Positions 44,886 to 55,663 of a stretch of 64,000 nt of DNA are shown here, piece after piece (the stretch's first letter is position 1; each line of letters begins with the position of its first letter). The DNA comes from Hippopus hippopus. Its lineage: Eukaryota > Mollusca > Bivalvia > Cardiida > Cardiidae. The notes beneath the pieces were generated by a model. That model saw nothing but the letters and a program-made list of their open reading frames with translations. It was not told where the DNA came from and made no database searches. Where the stretch lies: contig OX328099.1 in assembly GCA_946811185.2 (NCBI GenBank), positions 20,797,859-20,861,858 of the forward strand. The letters run 5' to 3'. Made by a program: the position numbers and the translations under genes.

Positions 44886-45490
44886 AGCTCCACTGGCCGA
44901 AGGCCAGCGAGCTATTGTCATGGCGTTGTGTCCGTCGTGCGTCCGTCCGTTCGTCCGTGCGTGCGTCCGTAAACTTTTTCTTTAAAAAACTTCTCCTCAG
45001 AAACTATTGACTGGATTTTTACCAAATTTCACAGGAATGTTCCTTTGGTGGTCCTCTTTCAAATTCCTTCAAATAATTGTGTTCCATGAAGAATTCTGGT
45101 TGCCATGGCAACCAAAGTAAAAAACCTTTAAAAATCTTCTCCTCCCAAACCGCTATTTGGATAGCATTATTATTTTGCAGGAATGTTCCTTAGATACAGG
45201 TTTACAGAATTCCTTAAAAAAAAAAAGATCTGTCAAAAAACATGGCTTTTATGGGAGACTCATTTTCCTTTTATGGTATAAAGTAAAATCTTTGAAAAAT
45301 TTCTTCTCTAAAACTATTCATTGGATTTCATTGTTGTTTTGCAGGTAAGTTCCTATGGTGGTTGTCTACCAAATTGTTTCTTCAGTGAGCTAAAATGCAG
45401 GATTGAATGATAATTGTTAAAAACTTCCTTTCGCCATTATAGAAATATCAGGCCTGTGGAGCGATACAGGCGCTCAAGCGCTTCTAGTTT
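44886..45490 (+). mobile_element. Helentron-like element B3, single unit
   Basis: 605 bp. B-type 5' palindrome AGCTCCACTGGCCGAAGGCC, GTCC leader, one core unit almost identical to either half of B2, and the variant 3' end with hairpin AGGCGCTCAAGCGC(C/T)T plus CTAGTTTT. It is the monomeric form of B2. The 63-codon frame inside it recurs in B2 and is not a gene. Confidence 0.8.
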
Positions 45491-46256
45491 TATTTAGATA
45501 TGAATTTAAACAACTTCAAGGTAAGAAACTATGCATTTCAATGATTTGTTGGCTAAAGTAAACGACCATTAGCTGTCTCAAACAACCATTAAGTTATCCT
45601 TTGAACTTTGTGTACATTGTATGTGTTTCGGCACTTCACAGTTTACTTACATGATGAAGAGATGGCTCGTTTTAACCCCCTGTATTTGTTTTAGAATGAC
45701 AATAAACGATGATATTTGCAACTATATTCATTTATTTTCATAAGTAACCTGTTCTTTTTGCTTTAATGACAACCATCAAGGGAAACTAGTAATAATATGG
45801 TGCAGTCTACTCAGTTGATTGTCATGTTGGCAGCTTGTATCGATTGATGCCGCCATTTTGGATGTTTAGTTGATATTGTAGTCATGTATATGGGGCTTCC
45901 GAAAGGGAAACTGCTTTTACATGGATTTTGCCAGTTTACAGGAATATATGTTTGGGGTATATTATCCAATCAGATTGCGAGAAATTTCTTTTCAGTAAGA
46001 TAAATATTATTTTACCCCTACAAACTGAATGACTTTTGGACTATACTGGAACCTGCCGGTCTGTCAGTCCGTCTTTGAAGATACAGACAGATAAATTTGT
46101 GTCCAACACCTGTACAGTTTCATTGTCATTGTTTTGAAACTTCATAAATCTAATAACCACAAATTGCAGATGTAAAAAAGATATACATTTGAATCTTGTT
46201 AGTATGTTAACCCGAGTTATGCTAAAATGTCACCTGTGCCCATGCTTGAGTCTATG
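45491..46256. other. No gene seen
   Basis: Unassigned intronic AT-rich DNA. Confidence 0.4.
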
Positions 46257-46580
46257 CTGTGCTGAGCCCAGTAGCTCAGTCGGTAACGTATAGGACTTGA
46301 GAACAGGAGGTCGCTGGTTTGATCCATGGCTTGGCAATTTCTTCCCAAAGATTGATGATAGTCTTTTTGACAAGATTCATTCCTCTCTCACAGCTGACCA
46401 TTGTTTTGACAATGGTTGTGTGGGAAAGCAGCCAGTGGGTTTGAAAGAATATTGTGCGGAGTACTTATGAAAGAAACTTCAGGAAAACATGGATAGGTGC
46501 ACTGGCATCTGCGATACAACTGAAATAATGGTGAAAACAACGTATAACATCATACAATCAATCAATCAATCAATCAATGA
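46257..46580 (+). mobile_element. tRNA-derived SINE, most complete copy
   Basis: Head GAGCCCAGTAGCTCAGTCGG with A box (TAGCTCAGTCGGTAA) and B box (GGTTTGATCC near 46317), body shared with 4128-4392 and 10083-10345, and a tail of five AATC repeats. Length about 320 bp. Likely Pol III transcribed and mobilised by a LINE not present in the window. Confidence 0.85.
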
Positions 46581-46589
46581 GTTCATGCT

Positions 46590-46816
46590 CAGCTCTTAAC
46601 CACATATCAAAATTTTAGACTTATCCATAGATAAAGAATTTACAGAGTATAATTCAAATATTTCTCAAATGATAGTAATTGTCCTTGAATAGGTAGGAAA
46701 CAGTGTGGAAAAAGGAGAAAATGCAGTTACCTAGAATTTTCTCCTTTTCCCAAAGTGTTTTCAAAAGGCTTAATTCTCAGAGTTGTTAAAGCCTGGGATT
46801 GTGTAGTAAAGGGCTA
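46590..46816. mobile_element. Hairpin MITE, family M copy 5
   Basis: Degenerate ends (CTCTTAACCACATATCAAAA; GTAGTAAAGGGCTAA), with central GTGGAAAAAGGAGAAAATGC and its complement. More diverged than copies 2 to 4. Confidence 0.7.
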
Positions 46817-46904
46817 AACAGATTTCATCTTTCAAGGCTTTTCTTCAGTCTGTTAAATTGGACATTTGGAACATGATGATAATGTGATTTGTTAGCAGTT
46901 TTAT

Positions 46905-48010
46905 TAGCTCCACTGGCCAAAGGCCATTGGGCTTATGTCATGGCCCGGTGTCTGTCGTGTGTGCGTGCGTCCGTCCATGTGTGTGTTAACTTTTATTTCA
47001 AACATCTTCTTCTCTGAAACTACCCATCCAATTTTGATGAAACTTCACAGAAATGATCCTGCCATGGTCCTCTTTAGAATTTCTTGAAAGAATTTGATTC
47101 TTTCAAAAACTCTGGTTGCCATGGCAACAAAACTGAAAAATATTGAAAATCTTTGAAAATCTTCTTGTCTGAAACCATAAGGCCTAGGGCTACCAAATTT
47201 GGCATATAGCTTTATCTAGTGAACCTCTACCAAGTTTCTTCAAATTGTAGCCCTGGGGTCAAATTTGGTCCTGCCCAGGGGATCACAAGTTTTCTATGGG
47301 CTTATATAGGGAAAACTTTAAAAAGCTTCCCGTACCTAGCCATAAGGCCTAGGGCTTAGAAATTTTGCATGTAGCTTTATCTAGTGGGCCTCTACCAAGA
47401 GAGCCCAAATTATAGCCCCGCCCCAGGGGGGTGGGGGTCACAAGTTTTACAAGGGCTTATATAGGGAAAACTTTAGAAATCTTCTCGTACCTAGCCGTAA
47501 TGCCTAGGGCTACCAAATTTTGCATGTAGCTTTATGTAGCGGGCCTCTACCAAGAAGGTCCAGATTATAGCCCTGGGGTCAAGTTTGGCCCAACCCCAGG
47601 GGTCACAAGTTTTACCTGAGCTTATATAGTGAAAACTTTAGAAATCTTCTTGTTACTAACCATATGACCTAGGGCTACTAAATTTAGCCCTGTCTCAGGG
47701 GTCTCATGTTTTACGTGGCCTTTTATTGAGGAAACTTCTAAATCTTCTTGTTTATAACCACATATTCCAGACCTGTATTATTTGGTTTGGGGCTTTATTG
47801 TGTGGACTTCCACCAGGATTCAAGTAATTATAGCTCTGTGATCAAAAATGGCTTTGCCCTGGGATCATAACTTTCTCGTAGGATTTTATAGAAAAAATTT
47901 TGAATGTCGTCTAATTCAAAACTGATTGGCCAAGTATTGTAATGTTTGGCATGTAGGGTTTTTACTTAATAGCTAGTGGAGCGATAGAGGGCCATCATGG
48001 CCCTCTTGTT
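46905..48010 (+). mobile_element. Helentron-like element B4
   Basis: 5' AGCTCCACTGGCCAAAGGCC, about five ~160-bp core units, subterminal AGCTAGTGGAGCGATAGA, hairpin GGGCCATCATGGCCC and CTCTTGTTTT. Complete at both ends, more diverged than B1/B5. It ends 100 bp upstream of FKBP exon 4. Confidence 0.75.
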
Positions 48011-48110
48011 TTAATTCTTTTACTTTCATGAAAATGCTGCTATTCAACAGTGATATCAGTCTACCACTAAATTGTAAATGTAGTTCTTATTTGGAGCACT
48101 TGTTTTTCAG

Positions 48111-48184
48111 ATGAGTGTTGGTGGTAAAGCAAAACTTACTATTCCACCTTCTATGGGCTATGGACCTCAGGGAATTGATGGTGT
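48111..48184 (+). CDS. FKBP12-type isomerase, exon 4
   Basis: Spliced after TGTTTTTCAG. It reads MSVGGKAKLTIPPSMGYGPQ, then GIDG and the first two bases of Val (GT). It carries the MSVG-KAKLTIPP strand and the Tyr82-equivalent GYG of FKBPs. In human FKBP12 the next motif is GHPG; here it is GIDG, so the His87 position is Ile. The exon must end at 48184, before ATATCCTTT, to join in frame with the final exon. Confidence 0.9.
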
Positions 48185-48380
48185 ATATCCTTTATGTGTA
48201 CAGTTAATTTACAATAGCCTTTCCAGGTGTCTTACAACAAGGTCTTTAGCTCTTCAAAGGAAGGTATCAGGAATTTATCAGAACTTTTAATTGCAAGATG
48301 TCATTTTGTTTCTATTCCCTTTCATTTAGCATAAGCCAATAAAATAAGGACATGTAACCAGATTGCATTTTGCAATTTTT

Positions 48381-49690
48381 AGCTCCACTGGCCGAAGGCC
48401 AGCGGGCTTATGTCATGGCCTGTTGTCCGTCGTGCGTCCGTCCGTGCGTCCGTCCGTCAGTCTGTCCGTCCGTGCGTCCGTCCGTCCGTCCGTGCGTTAA
48501 CTTTTTTTTTAAAACGTCTTCTTCTCTGAAACTACCCATCCAATTTTGATGAAACTTCACAGAAATGATCCTGCCATGGTCCTCTTCAGAATTTCTTGAA
48601 AGAATTTAATTCCTTCAAAAACTCTGGTTGCCATGGCAACAAAACTGAAAAATTTTGAAAATCTTTGAAAATCTTCTTGTCTGAAACCGTAAGGCCAAGG
48701 GCTACCAAATTTGGTATGTAGCTTTATCTAGTGGACCTCTACCAAGTTTCTTCAATTTATAGCCCTGGGGTCAAAATTGGCCCCGCCCCGGGGGTCACAA
48801 GTTTTACATGGGCTTATTTAGGGAGAACTTTAAAAATACCTAGCCATAGGGCCTAGAGCTACCAAATTTGGCATGTAGCTTTATCTAGTGGACCTCTGCC
48901 AAGATTGTTCAAATTATAGCCCTGGGGTCAAATTAGGCCCTGCCCGGGGGTAACAAGTTTTATATGGGCTTATATAACAAGTTTTACATGGGCTTATATA
49001 GGGAGAACTTTAAAATTCTTCTTTGACCTAGCCATGGAGCCTAGGGCGACCAAATTTGGCATGTAGCTTTATCTAGTGGACCTGTACCAAGGGTGTCCAA
49101 ATTATAGCCGAGGGTCAAATTTGACTTCGCCCCGGGGGGTAACATGTTTTACATGGGCGGGCTTATATAGGAAAATCTTTCGCATCTAGCTATAAGGGCT
49201 AGGGCTATCAAATTTTGCATTTAGCTTTATCTAGGGGGTCTGTATCAAGGGTGCCCAAATTATAGCCCAGGGGGTCAAATGTAGCCCCACCCCAGGGGGT
49301 CACAAGTTCTACATGGTCTTATATAAGGAAACTTTAATAATCTACTTGTACATAGCCATATTTAGGCCTAGGGCTACCAAATTTTGCATGTAACTTTATA
49401 TAATGGGCCTCTACCAAGAGGGCCCAAATTTTAACTCTGGGGGTCAAGTTTGACTCCACACCAGGGGTCACAAGTTTTACATTGGCTTTTATAGTGAAAA
49501 CTTGATAAACCTGTGTCATGGATCACATATTTTACAGGCCTTTTATTCATCAAACTTGACTTTTTATTGGGCAAGATTAAAAAATCTTTTTGTTTATAAC
49601 CACACATTCTAGTTTCATATCGTAGGTCTGGGGTCAAAATTGCCTTCATTCCAGGGATCGCAAGTTTAACATGGGCTTCAAAATATTGTC
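48381..49690 (+). mobile_element. Helentron-like element B5, 3' end missing
   Basis: B-type 5' palindrome, long GTCC/GTGC microsatellite (48426-48496) and a core nearly identical to B1 for its first ~600 bp, then further diverged units to about 49690. No subterminal repeat or hairpin follows before B6 begins at 49813. It lies about 200 bp inside the U12 intron. Confidence 0.7.
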
Positions 49691-49812
49691 ACTTCAATTT
49701 AAACATTAATCAAGGGAAATAACTCTTTTTATGAAAGATAAAGTTTGTTACTATTTACCTCCCTTGATTATCAAGCTGCAGTGATACATGATTGGTGCTA
49801 GACAAGTTTTTT

Positions 49813-50470
49813 AGCTCCACTGGCCGAAGGCCAGCAGGCTTATGTTATGGCCCGTTGTGCGTCCATCCGTATGTTAACTTTTTAGCTCACTTGAGCACAA
49901 CGTGCTCAAGGGGAGCTTTTAGGATCACCTGGTGTCCGTCGTGCGTCGTGTGTCGTCAACAATTCTTTAAACATCAACTCCTCCTAAACCACTGGGCGGA
50001 TTTGGACCAAACTTGGCTGGAATGTTCCTTGGAAGGTCCTCTTTAAAAACTGTTCACAGAATTTGATTCCATCAAAAACTCTGGTTGCCATTGCAACCAA
50101 ATGGAATTTTTTAGGGAATTCTTTAAAAATCTTCTCCTCTGAAACCACGGGTCAGATTTTGAAATAATTTCACAGATATGCTCCTTGGGTGACCCTTTTT
50201 AAAAATTGTTCGTAAAATTTTGATCCGTCAAAAAATGTGGCTCTGGTGAATGGGGGCTTCTTGCACCATATAGAAATGAAGGAATTCTTCAAAATTCTTC
50301 TTCTCTGAAACCGCTGGTCAGATTTCGAAATAATTTCACAGGATTGTTCCTTGGGTGACCCTTTTCAAAAACTGTTCGTAAAATTTTGATCCGTCAAAAA
50401 ACGTTTGGCTTGTAGTGTTTTTACTTAATAGCCAGTGGAGCGATACAGGGCTATCATGGCCCTCTTGTTT
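49813..50470 (+). mobile_element. Chimeric Helentron-like element: B6 ends with an A-type 5' inside
   Basis: Starts with a B palindrome (AGCTCCACTGGCCGAAGGCC). After about 70 bp, at 49884, an A-type start AGCTCACTTGAGCACAACG follows TTTTT. The single 3' end at 50438-50470 is B-type (AGCCAGTGGAGCGATACA, hairpin, CTCTTGTTT). Either an A element inserted and lost its 3' end, or one element recombined with the other. Confidence 0.65.
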
Positions 50471-50493
50471 ATTTTTTGGGATGTTTTATTTTT

Positions 50494-50875
50494 AGCTTGT
50501 CTGTTTTCAAAGAAAACACCGAGGTATTGTCTTAGCCCTGACACCGTTATCAGCATTGTGCAAAACCTAGACATTATTTTAATATCTCCTTTTATTATTG
50601 AAGATATTTACTTCAAACTGGCACAAGTTGTTAACTGTCAAAAGGGGAACCCATACAACAGGGATAGGTAACCATCAAAAAATTTTTGACACAGTTATGC
50701 CCTATTTTTTTACTTAGATTTTTTTCAAAAACGTTGACATTAATTTTTTTGATATCTCTGTAATTACTGAAGATACTTACTTCAAAGTTGCACTAGTTGT
50801 TAACTACCAAAAGGGGAACCTAAAATACAACAAGGGTAGGTAGCTATCAAAATGTTTTTTACACATTTATGCCCC
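50494..50875 (+). repeat. Family C repeat, copy 2
   Basis: AGCTTGTCTGTTTTCAAAGA, GGTATTGTCTTAGCCCTGAC and TTGTTAACTGTCAAAAGGGG match 30762-31020. An internal unit of about 150 bp is repeated (AACTGTCAAAAGGGGAACCC at 50632, AACTACCAAAAGGGGAACC at 50802). Confidence 0.55.
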
Positions 50876-50880
50876 TTTTT

Positions 50881-51763
50881 ATTCCCTGCCAAAAAGGCAG
50901 CGGGGGATATGGTAATAGTAGCCGTCCGTCCTTCCATCCTTCCTTCCTTCCATCCATCCATCCCTCTTTCTTGTCTGGAGCATAACTCAAAAACTATTAG
51001 AGGTGTAAACATGATACTTCACAGGTGGATAGATCTTAACAAGGAGAAGTGCAATTCATAAGAACCATAACTCTTGATTGCATAATTTAGGAGTTATTGA
51101 CCTTTGTTGTTTTTTCTTACTTAATTTTTGTCCAGAGCATAACTTGAAATGTACATTAGATATAAACATGAAACTTCACAGGCTGATAGATAAAATCAAG
51201 GAGAAGTGCAGTGTATAAGGACCATAACTTTCAGTGCCATACTTTAGGAGTTATTGCCCTTTGTTATTTTTCATACTTAAATTTTGTCTGGAGCATAATT
51301 TGAAAATCATAAAAGGTATCAGTGTGAGACTTGAGAGTTGGACCGATTTTACTGAGGAGAAGTGCAGTACCATGATTATAGAGTTATGTTCCTTTATCAA
51401 TTTTTGAGTCTCAAGGTTTCTTTGGAGCATAACTCGAGCTGTATTAACTTCACAGCTGGGTAGTTGCCTAAGAGGAAAGCAGTACACAAGAATGATAACT
51501 CTACCTTCCATAATTTTTTATTTATTGCTCTTTGTTGTTTTTCAGATTTTTTTTCTGTCTGATTTCATATGTGTTTACACTTGACCGCTATATAAGAAAA
51601 GTGTACCTTATTGAAGTTTTTTATTGTATTTTGTATTTAGCATTGCCAGAAAATAATTCTTAAATCTAGCTGTTTTAGCCTTTAAACCAGCCTACAAGAA
51701 GACACACATCTTCTAATGAGCAAGCATTTGGCAGGGGAAGGCCATGTCAACATGGCTCTTGTT
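50881..51763 (+). mobile_element. Helentron-like element D
   Basis: 5' palindrome CCCTGCCAAAAAGGCAGCGG after T-rich sequence, CCTT/CCAT microsatellite (50920-50970), four core units of about 120-150 bp (GTC(T/C)(G/A)GAGCATAACT; CTTCACAGG; GGAGTTATTG). The 3' end is TTTGGCAGGGG, hairpin GGCCATGTCAACATGGCTC and TTGTTC. The subterminal TTTGGCAGGGG is the complement of the 5' CCCCTGCCAAA arm. Same plan as A and B with unrelated sequence. Confidence 0.65.
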
Positions 51764-51837
51764 CTACTTAGAATTTTCCCTGGAAATCAAGCACTTGTAG
51801 CTTAGTACATGTATTAGCAGCCCATGCTGTGCTCTTT

Positions 51838-52716
51838 TTATAACTCTTTACCAAACAAAAAAATGTGGACTAATCCAAATTGAAAGCATTTGCAGATGAC
51901 ACATTAAATGTGGCTCAAAAATTGAGATTTCTCTTTGGAGGTGCAAAAGACATAGTGAAAAATACAGCACAATTCCCCCCCCACACTTACCAAAATGATA
52001 GTCATTTTCTATTGATCTTTACATAAATACATAAGTTTCTTTTAGAACGGAAATTGATGGTCAAAATATAATTATATGCAGCTTTGACTGTCTTATAGAT
52101 TGTGTTTTATCCATTTACCATACAGTCCCTAGTTTTGACAACCCTGGGAAAAAGAAGTTTTAAAAACAATGTAGGGTACAAGAAAATACTAGTTACCAGC
52201 ATTTTCTCCTTTTCCCACAATATTTTCCACCCTTTTCAAACAAATTTCAATTTTTGAGTCACGTTTCATATGTCGTGCTTATATTTTAGACAAGTCTAAA
52301 ATTTTGTCAGTTGGTAGAGAGTGAATACTTCAGATGTAACACAGAGACTGAACATACATGTATTGGTGGACATTTAGAATAGGCAGTTCTAAAAATACAG
52401 GAATCAAACTCAACTTTAACAATATGAAATGTTTCAGTTGAATAAGTTCTAGACAATTTGGCGTGTGAGAGTAAATAGTATGCTGTGCTTTAGATTAAGA
52501 TCCCAAAAATAGTGACCTGTCTTATGTTTTACACTCAACACTATGGACAAGGCAGTTGTTTAACCCTTTCCCAAATACTAAGACAAATCCTAGACTTCCA
52601 TATTCAAACAGTGGCAGACCAGTGGTTACCAGCATTTTTTCCTTTTCCCACTATGTTTTCAAAAGCCCTTTCCCACAGGGTCGTTAAAACCCGGGTTTGT
52701 TTGATAAAGGGTTGCA
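51838..52716. mobile_element. Cluster of hairpin MITEs, family M copies 6 to 8
   Basis: Copy 6 (51838-51975) is a left half only. Copy 7 (52105-52333) is complete but diverged (CATTTACCATACAGTCC to GTTGGTAGAGAGTGAATA). Copy 8 (52559-52716) has lost its left hairpin arm (TTTAACCCTTTCCCAAATAC; GTTTGATAAAGGGTTG). The sequence between them is unassigned. Confidence 0.7.
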
Positions 52717-52913
52717 GTACAACCAGGTCTCAACGTGTATGATAAGCCTATGGCATAGTCTTGCAACAAGCTGGGTGAAGAACTTTGCTGGATAAAATTC
52801 AAATTTTAATCTATTTTTCGCTCCTTAGTTAACATGTATTGATTGTTTGTACTGGTAGTAATGAGACTAAACCTTGTAGAATATCATGTTATGTCACAAC
52901 TAATGATACCAGG

Positions 52914-54048
52914 CAGGGTTCGACATTAAGGCACGTCCAAACGACATTGTCTAGCAAAAAATCGGTTCGGGCTAGTAGAGACTGCGTCCAGCTAGCCCGA
53001 ATGGTCTAGTGCAAAAATCAAGACAATTAATTAAGTACCAGTTTTAATGCTTGGCATAAGTGACGAAAATTGACCTAACGTGCCGTTCGTCGACAAAGAT
53101 CGCTTACATAACTTGTGAATTTGTTCAACGAGCGACAATTTATTGACAATTTCTACAGGAAGCCGATCGCGCATGCGCGGTAATCAATATTTTCACTGGA
53201 AAAACCAAATCAAACCGAAAATAGATTTAGTAGACCGACCGGAGTCCATGGGCTATTTTGTCGTCAAGTATATGTCATAATTTTCAACGTGATTGTTATC
53301 ATTCTGTCAGAGTATTTAATTTTTAAGCAAGAATTTCCTATGTCTAGCTCTTTTTCTTGGAATACCGTAGTTTCATTTTGACGACAACCGAAAATGAGTC
53401 GCCCAGACGTTTACATAGACAACGGAGCGGACGAGCGGGCAATATGCCAAGCTTGCATAATTTGAAAATAACATCTGATCGGGGAGAAGCAGAGTCATAA
53501 TGGATCGAAACAAAAATAGATCTAGATGAATAATATTAGATCTAGATCATAGAAGAAAAATATCATTTTAGACCTTGAGTGGAACGCTGAATTCGCACCG
53601 TTGGTTTCTGTTTGATAAAGAGGAAAATGTCATGTTTTCTCTGATAGTTTAATAAACTGAAGATCTGTTGAAGGATCTGATAACATTATATCACAATGGT
53701 TTTGTACTTTTAAACTCAAATTCTGTTATTTTAGCCTAAGTTAGACTAAAATGTGTGTCTGGTACTGCTTTCAAAATGGGTAAGTCTAATTTTTTTCCCT
53801 CTGGAAAAGAAATTGTAATTGAAATTCTTAAAGGAGAAACATTCATTGATCATTACTTAACATGACATTGTTCTTTTTTTTTAACAATTTTGGTATATTA
53901 GCAAGAGAAATAACATAGATTTAGATCTATTTTATACATTTTTTTCATTTTGCAAAAACGGTCTAGTAGAAATCTGAAGTGGTCTAGTAAAAATTTCAAA
54001 TTACTGGTCCACTGGTCTAGTTGAAAAAAATGTTAATGTCGAACCCTG
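52914..54048. mobile_element. Non-autonomous hAT element, CAGGGTTCGACATTAA ends
   Basis: Perfect 16-bp inverted ends CAGGGTTCGACATTAA and TTAATGTCGAACCCTG bound 1,135 bp. Subterminal repeats of GGTCTAGT(A/G) lie at both ends (53008; 53961, 53984, 54016). The interior has no transposase frame. The flanking duplication is not clear. Confidence 0.75.
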
Positions 54049-54082
54049 GCAGGGTCTGTACTCACAAACCATTCCTAATTAA

Positions 54083-54221
54083 ATATTCTTTGTCTTAATC
54101 TCCAAGATTTTATAAGCGTGAAAGTTACACAATTTTTGATTGCCAAAACCAAATGGTCTTGCCAATCAAAAGTGTTACTTTCACATTTCAAAAAAATCTG
54201 GAGAATTAGAGTAAGAATGTT
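54083..54221. mobile_element. Fold-back MITE
   Basis: Nearly symmetrical. ATTCTTTGTCTTAATCTCC, then GTGAAAGTTACAC, then TTTTGATTGCCAA on the left pair with TTGCCAATCAAAA, GTGTTACTTTCAC and GGAGAATTAGAGTAAGAAT on the right, around an ACCAAATGGT centre. Confidence 0.75.
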
Positions 54222-54548
54222 GACTTGTTGAGTTCATGCTTTACTTGTGTTTAATGTTTAACTTCATTTGCCGACCAATCAAATGGCCCCATATTTTGAA
54301 AAAATGTTCGTCTTATTCTTTAAACCTGGCTACCTGAACAATTGATTATTAAGAGTTCTCCATTTAATGGTTAGGTGTTTAAGGCGCAGTGCGCATGCAC
54401 CAGTGAATTGTTGAAACTCTGCCCTACTGTCCTGTCAGGGTTACATGTACTATACTACATGTACCTATTTAACCCTTTTGGCACCACATTTGAAACACTA
54501 GACAGTTCCATTTTTATGACTGGACCATTTCGTTTTTGTATATATAGG

Positions 54549-54779
54549 ATTTAACTCTTTATCAGATGACAAAATTTTAGAGTGTTCCAAATTGAAAGCA
54601 TTAGCAGACGACAAAATTAAAATGACTCAAAAATTGAAATTTGTTTTGGCAAGGGTAGAAAACATTGTTGGAAAAGGAGCAAATGCTGGTTACCAGCATT
54701 TTCTCCTATTCTCACAATGTTTTCAAAAGGCTTCTTTCACAGAGTCGTGAAAACCAGGGATTGTTTGGTAAAGAGTTAA
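54549..54779. mobile_element. Hairpin MITE, family M copy 9
   Basis: TTTAACTCTTTATCAGATGAC to GATTGTTTGGTAAAGAGTTAA. Central GGAGCAAATGCTGGTTACCAG hairpin. Very close to copy 11 (57886-58112). Confidence 0.8.
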
Positions 54780-55216
54780 GTATTATTTGTATATCTAAGC
54801 AGCAAACAATGCAGAATTCAAGTGAACCGACTGATCGTGCTGCCTCGCCTGAATTGGCACTGTTTACAAAAGTGTCAGTATTGGTTTTGGAGGCTGTGTC
54901 AAGGACGGATCATCGAATTCCTCATCCAAAAAGTCGAAATCTGACACACTTAAACTGAAATCTGCTTTCATCATCGCTGAGGCCTACTTTATGATTTGTA
55001 TAGGAAATCTGGCATGTGTGACATTGCATCGAGCGGGAAAATGAAATTTCATAACGCAAATTGTTTCATCACAAGGTCAAATGAAGGCTCCAGCTAAAAA
55101 AGGATTTTATTGGCTGTCGTACTGAAGTCAATCATTCTGTTTTGATACTAACCTCACCACAATAGGATTTCACTGGCTGCCGTACTACAGGTCAAAGGTT
55201 AAACACTAAATCAGTC
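54780..55216. other. No gene seen
   Basis: Intronic sequence with a short internal repeat (GGATTTTATTGGCTGTCGTACTGAAGTCAA near 55103 and GGATTTCACTGGCTGCCGTACTACAGGTCAA near 55164). No exon-like signal. Confidence 0.4.
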
Positions 55217-55319
55217 AGTGTTTATTAATTGAAAATTTAACAATTAAGACTCCCTGGTCGCTCACTACGTTTGCTCCCTTAGGATGTCTTAATTGTTAAA
55301 TTTTCAATTAATAAACACT
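55217..55319. repeat. Perfect 34-bp inverted repeat
   Basis: 55217-55250 and 55286-55319 are exact reverse complements over 34 bases, with a 35-base loop (55251-55285) containing GGTCGCTCACTACG. It lies about 155 nt upstream of the U12 branch site. Confidence 0.85.
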
Positions 55320-55473
55320 AACTAATACATGTACACAGATTGTCTGTCTGGGTAGTTTATTGCTTATTTCTTTAAACACAGCAATGATATAACATTTCAT
55401 TTTTTTTTTTACAACAGGCTTTATCCCTCTGTCTTGACCAGACGCAGGATAAAATATCTTTAATGTGTTTTAA

Positions 55474-55493
55474 TTTTCCTTAACTGTGGTCAC
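55474..55493 (+). promoter_or_regulatory. U12 branch site and AC acceptor
   Basis: TTTTCCTTAAC at 55474-55484 matches the U12 branch consensus. The acceptor AC is at 55492-55493, about 10 nt from the branch A, within the short range used by U12 introns. No polypyrimidine tract and no AG are present. Confidence 0.9.
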
Positions 55494-55557
55494 TATTCCA
55501 AAGAATGCAACCCTTCTTTTTGATGTTGAGCTACTGAGTATCAACGGGAAGAAATAA
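55494..55557 (+). CDS. FKBP12-type isomerase, last exon
   Basis: Completes Val (GT+T) and reads IPKNATLLFDVELLSINGKK to TAA at 55555-55557. NATL-FDVELL is the conserved last strand of FKBPs, with the Phe99 equivalent. FKBP12 ends soon after this strand; here the tail is SINGKK. No ER-retention signal or second domain follows, so a single-domain isomerase is predicted. No AATAAA close to the stop was recognised with confidence; the 3' UTR probably runs into 55558-55660 or beyond. Confidence 0.9.
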
Positions 55558-55663
55558 CCTGCCAGCTGGACTATGACAAGCAAACAGTTTCATCCTACTT
55601 CGTAGTAATTTATGTTCTAAGACATTTTGTACTAATGTTAACTAGACTCATTTATACATTTTT

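Larger units (their letters stand above)
48185..55493 (+). other. U12-type AT-AC intron of the FKBP gene (7.3 kb)
   Basis: The donor at 48185 is ATATCCTTT, the AT-AC class U12 consensus. At 55474-55484 is TTTTCCTTAAC, a perfect U12 branch site, and 10 nt after the branch A the intron ends GGTCAC. Splicing 48184 to 55494 gives GT+T, then ATT CCA AAG, reading GVIPKNATLLFDV, which aligns with FKBP12 without gaps. A GT-AG reading fails: an in-frame TAA at 55471-55473 and no AG between it and the conserved coding sequence. Confidence 0.9.

Noticed and set aside
37046..45348. Conserved 63-codon frame MDSIIILQECSLDTGLQNSL... in B2 (twice) and B3
   Set aside because: It is identical because the B units are recent copies. 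It spans the core and has no independent conservation or family similarity.
46257..46340. Possible tRNA genes at 10083, 24012, 24154, 42850 (-) and 46257
   Set aside because: A and B boxes are present, but acceptor and anticodon stems do not close and each runs into a SINE body. They are tRNA-derived SINE heads.
55471..55493. Conventional GT-AG acceptor for the last FKBP exon
   Set aside because: No AG lies between the in-frame TAA at 55471-55473 and the conserved coding sequence. Only the AT-AC boundary gives the ungapped family sequence.
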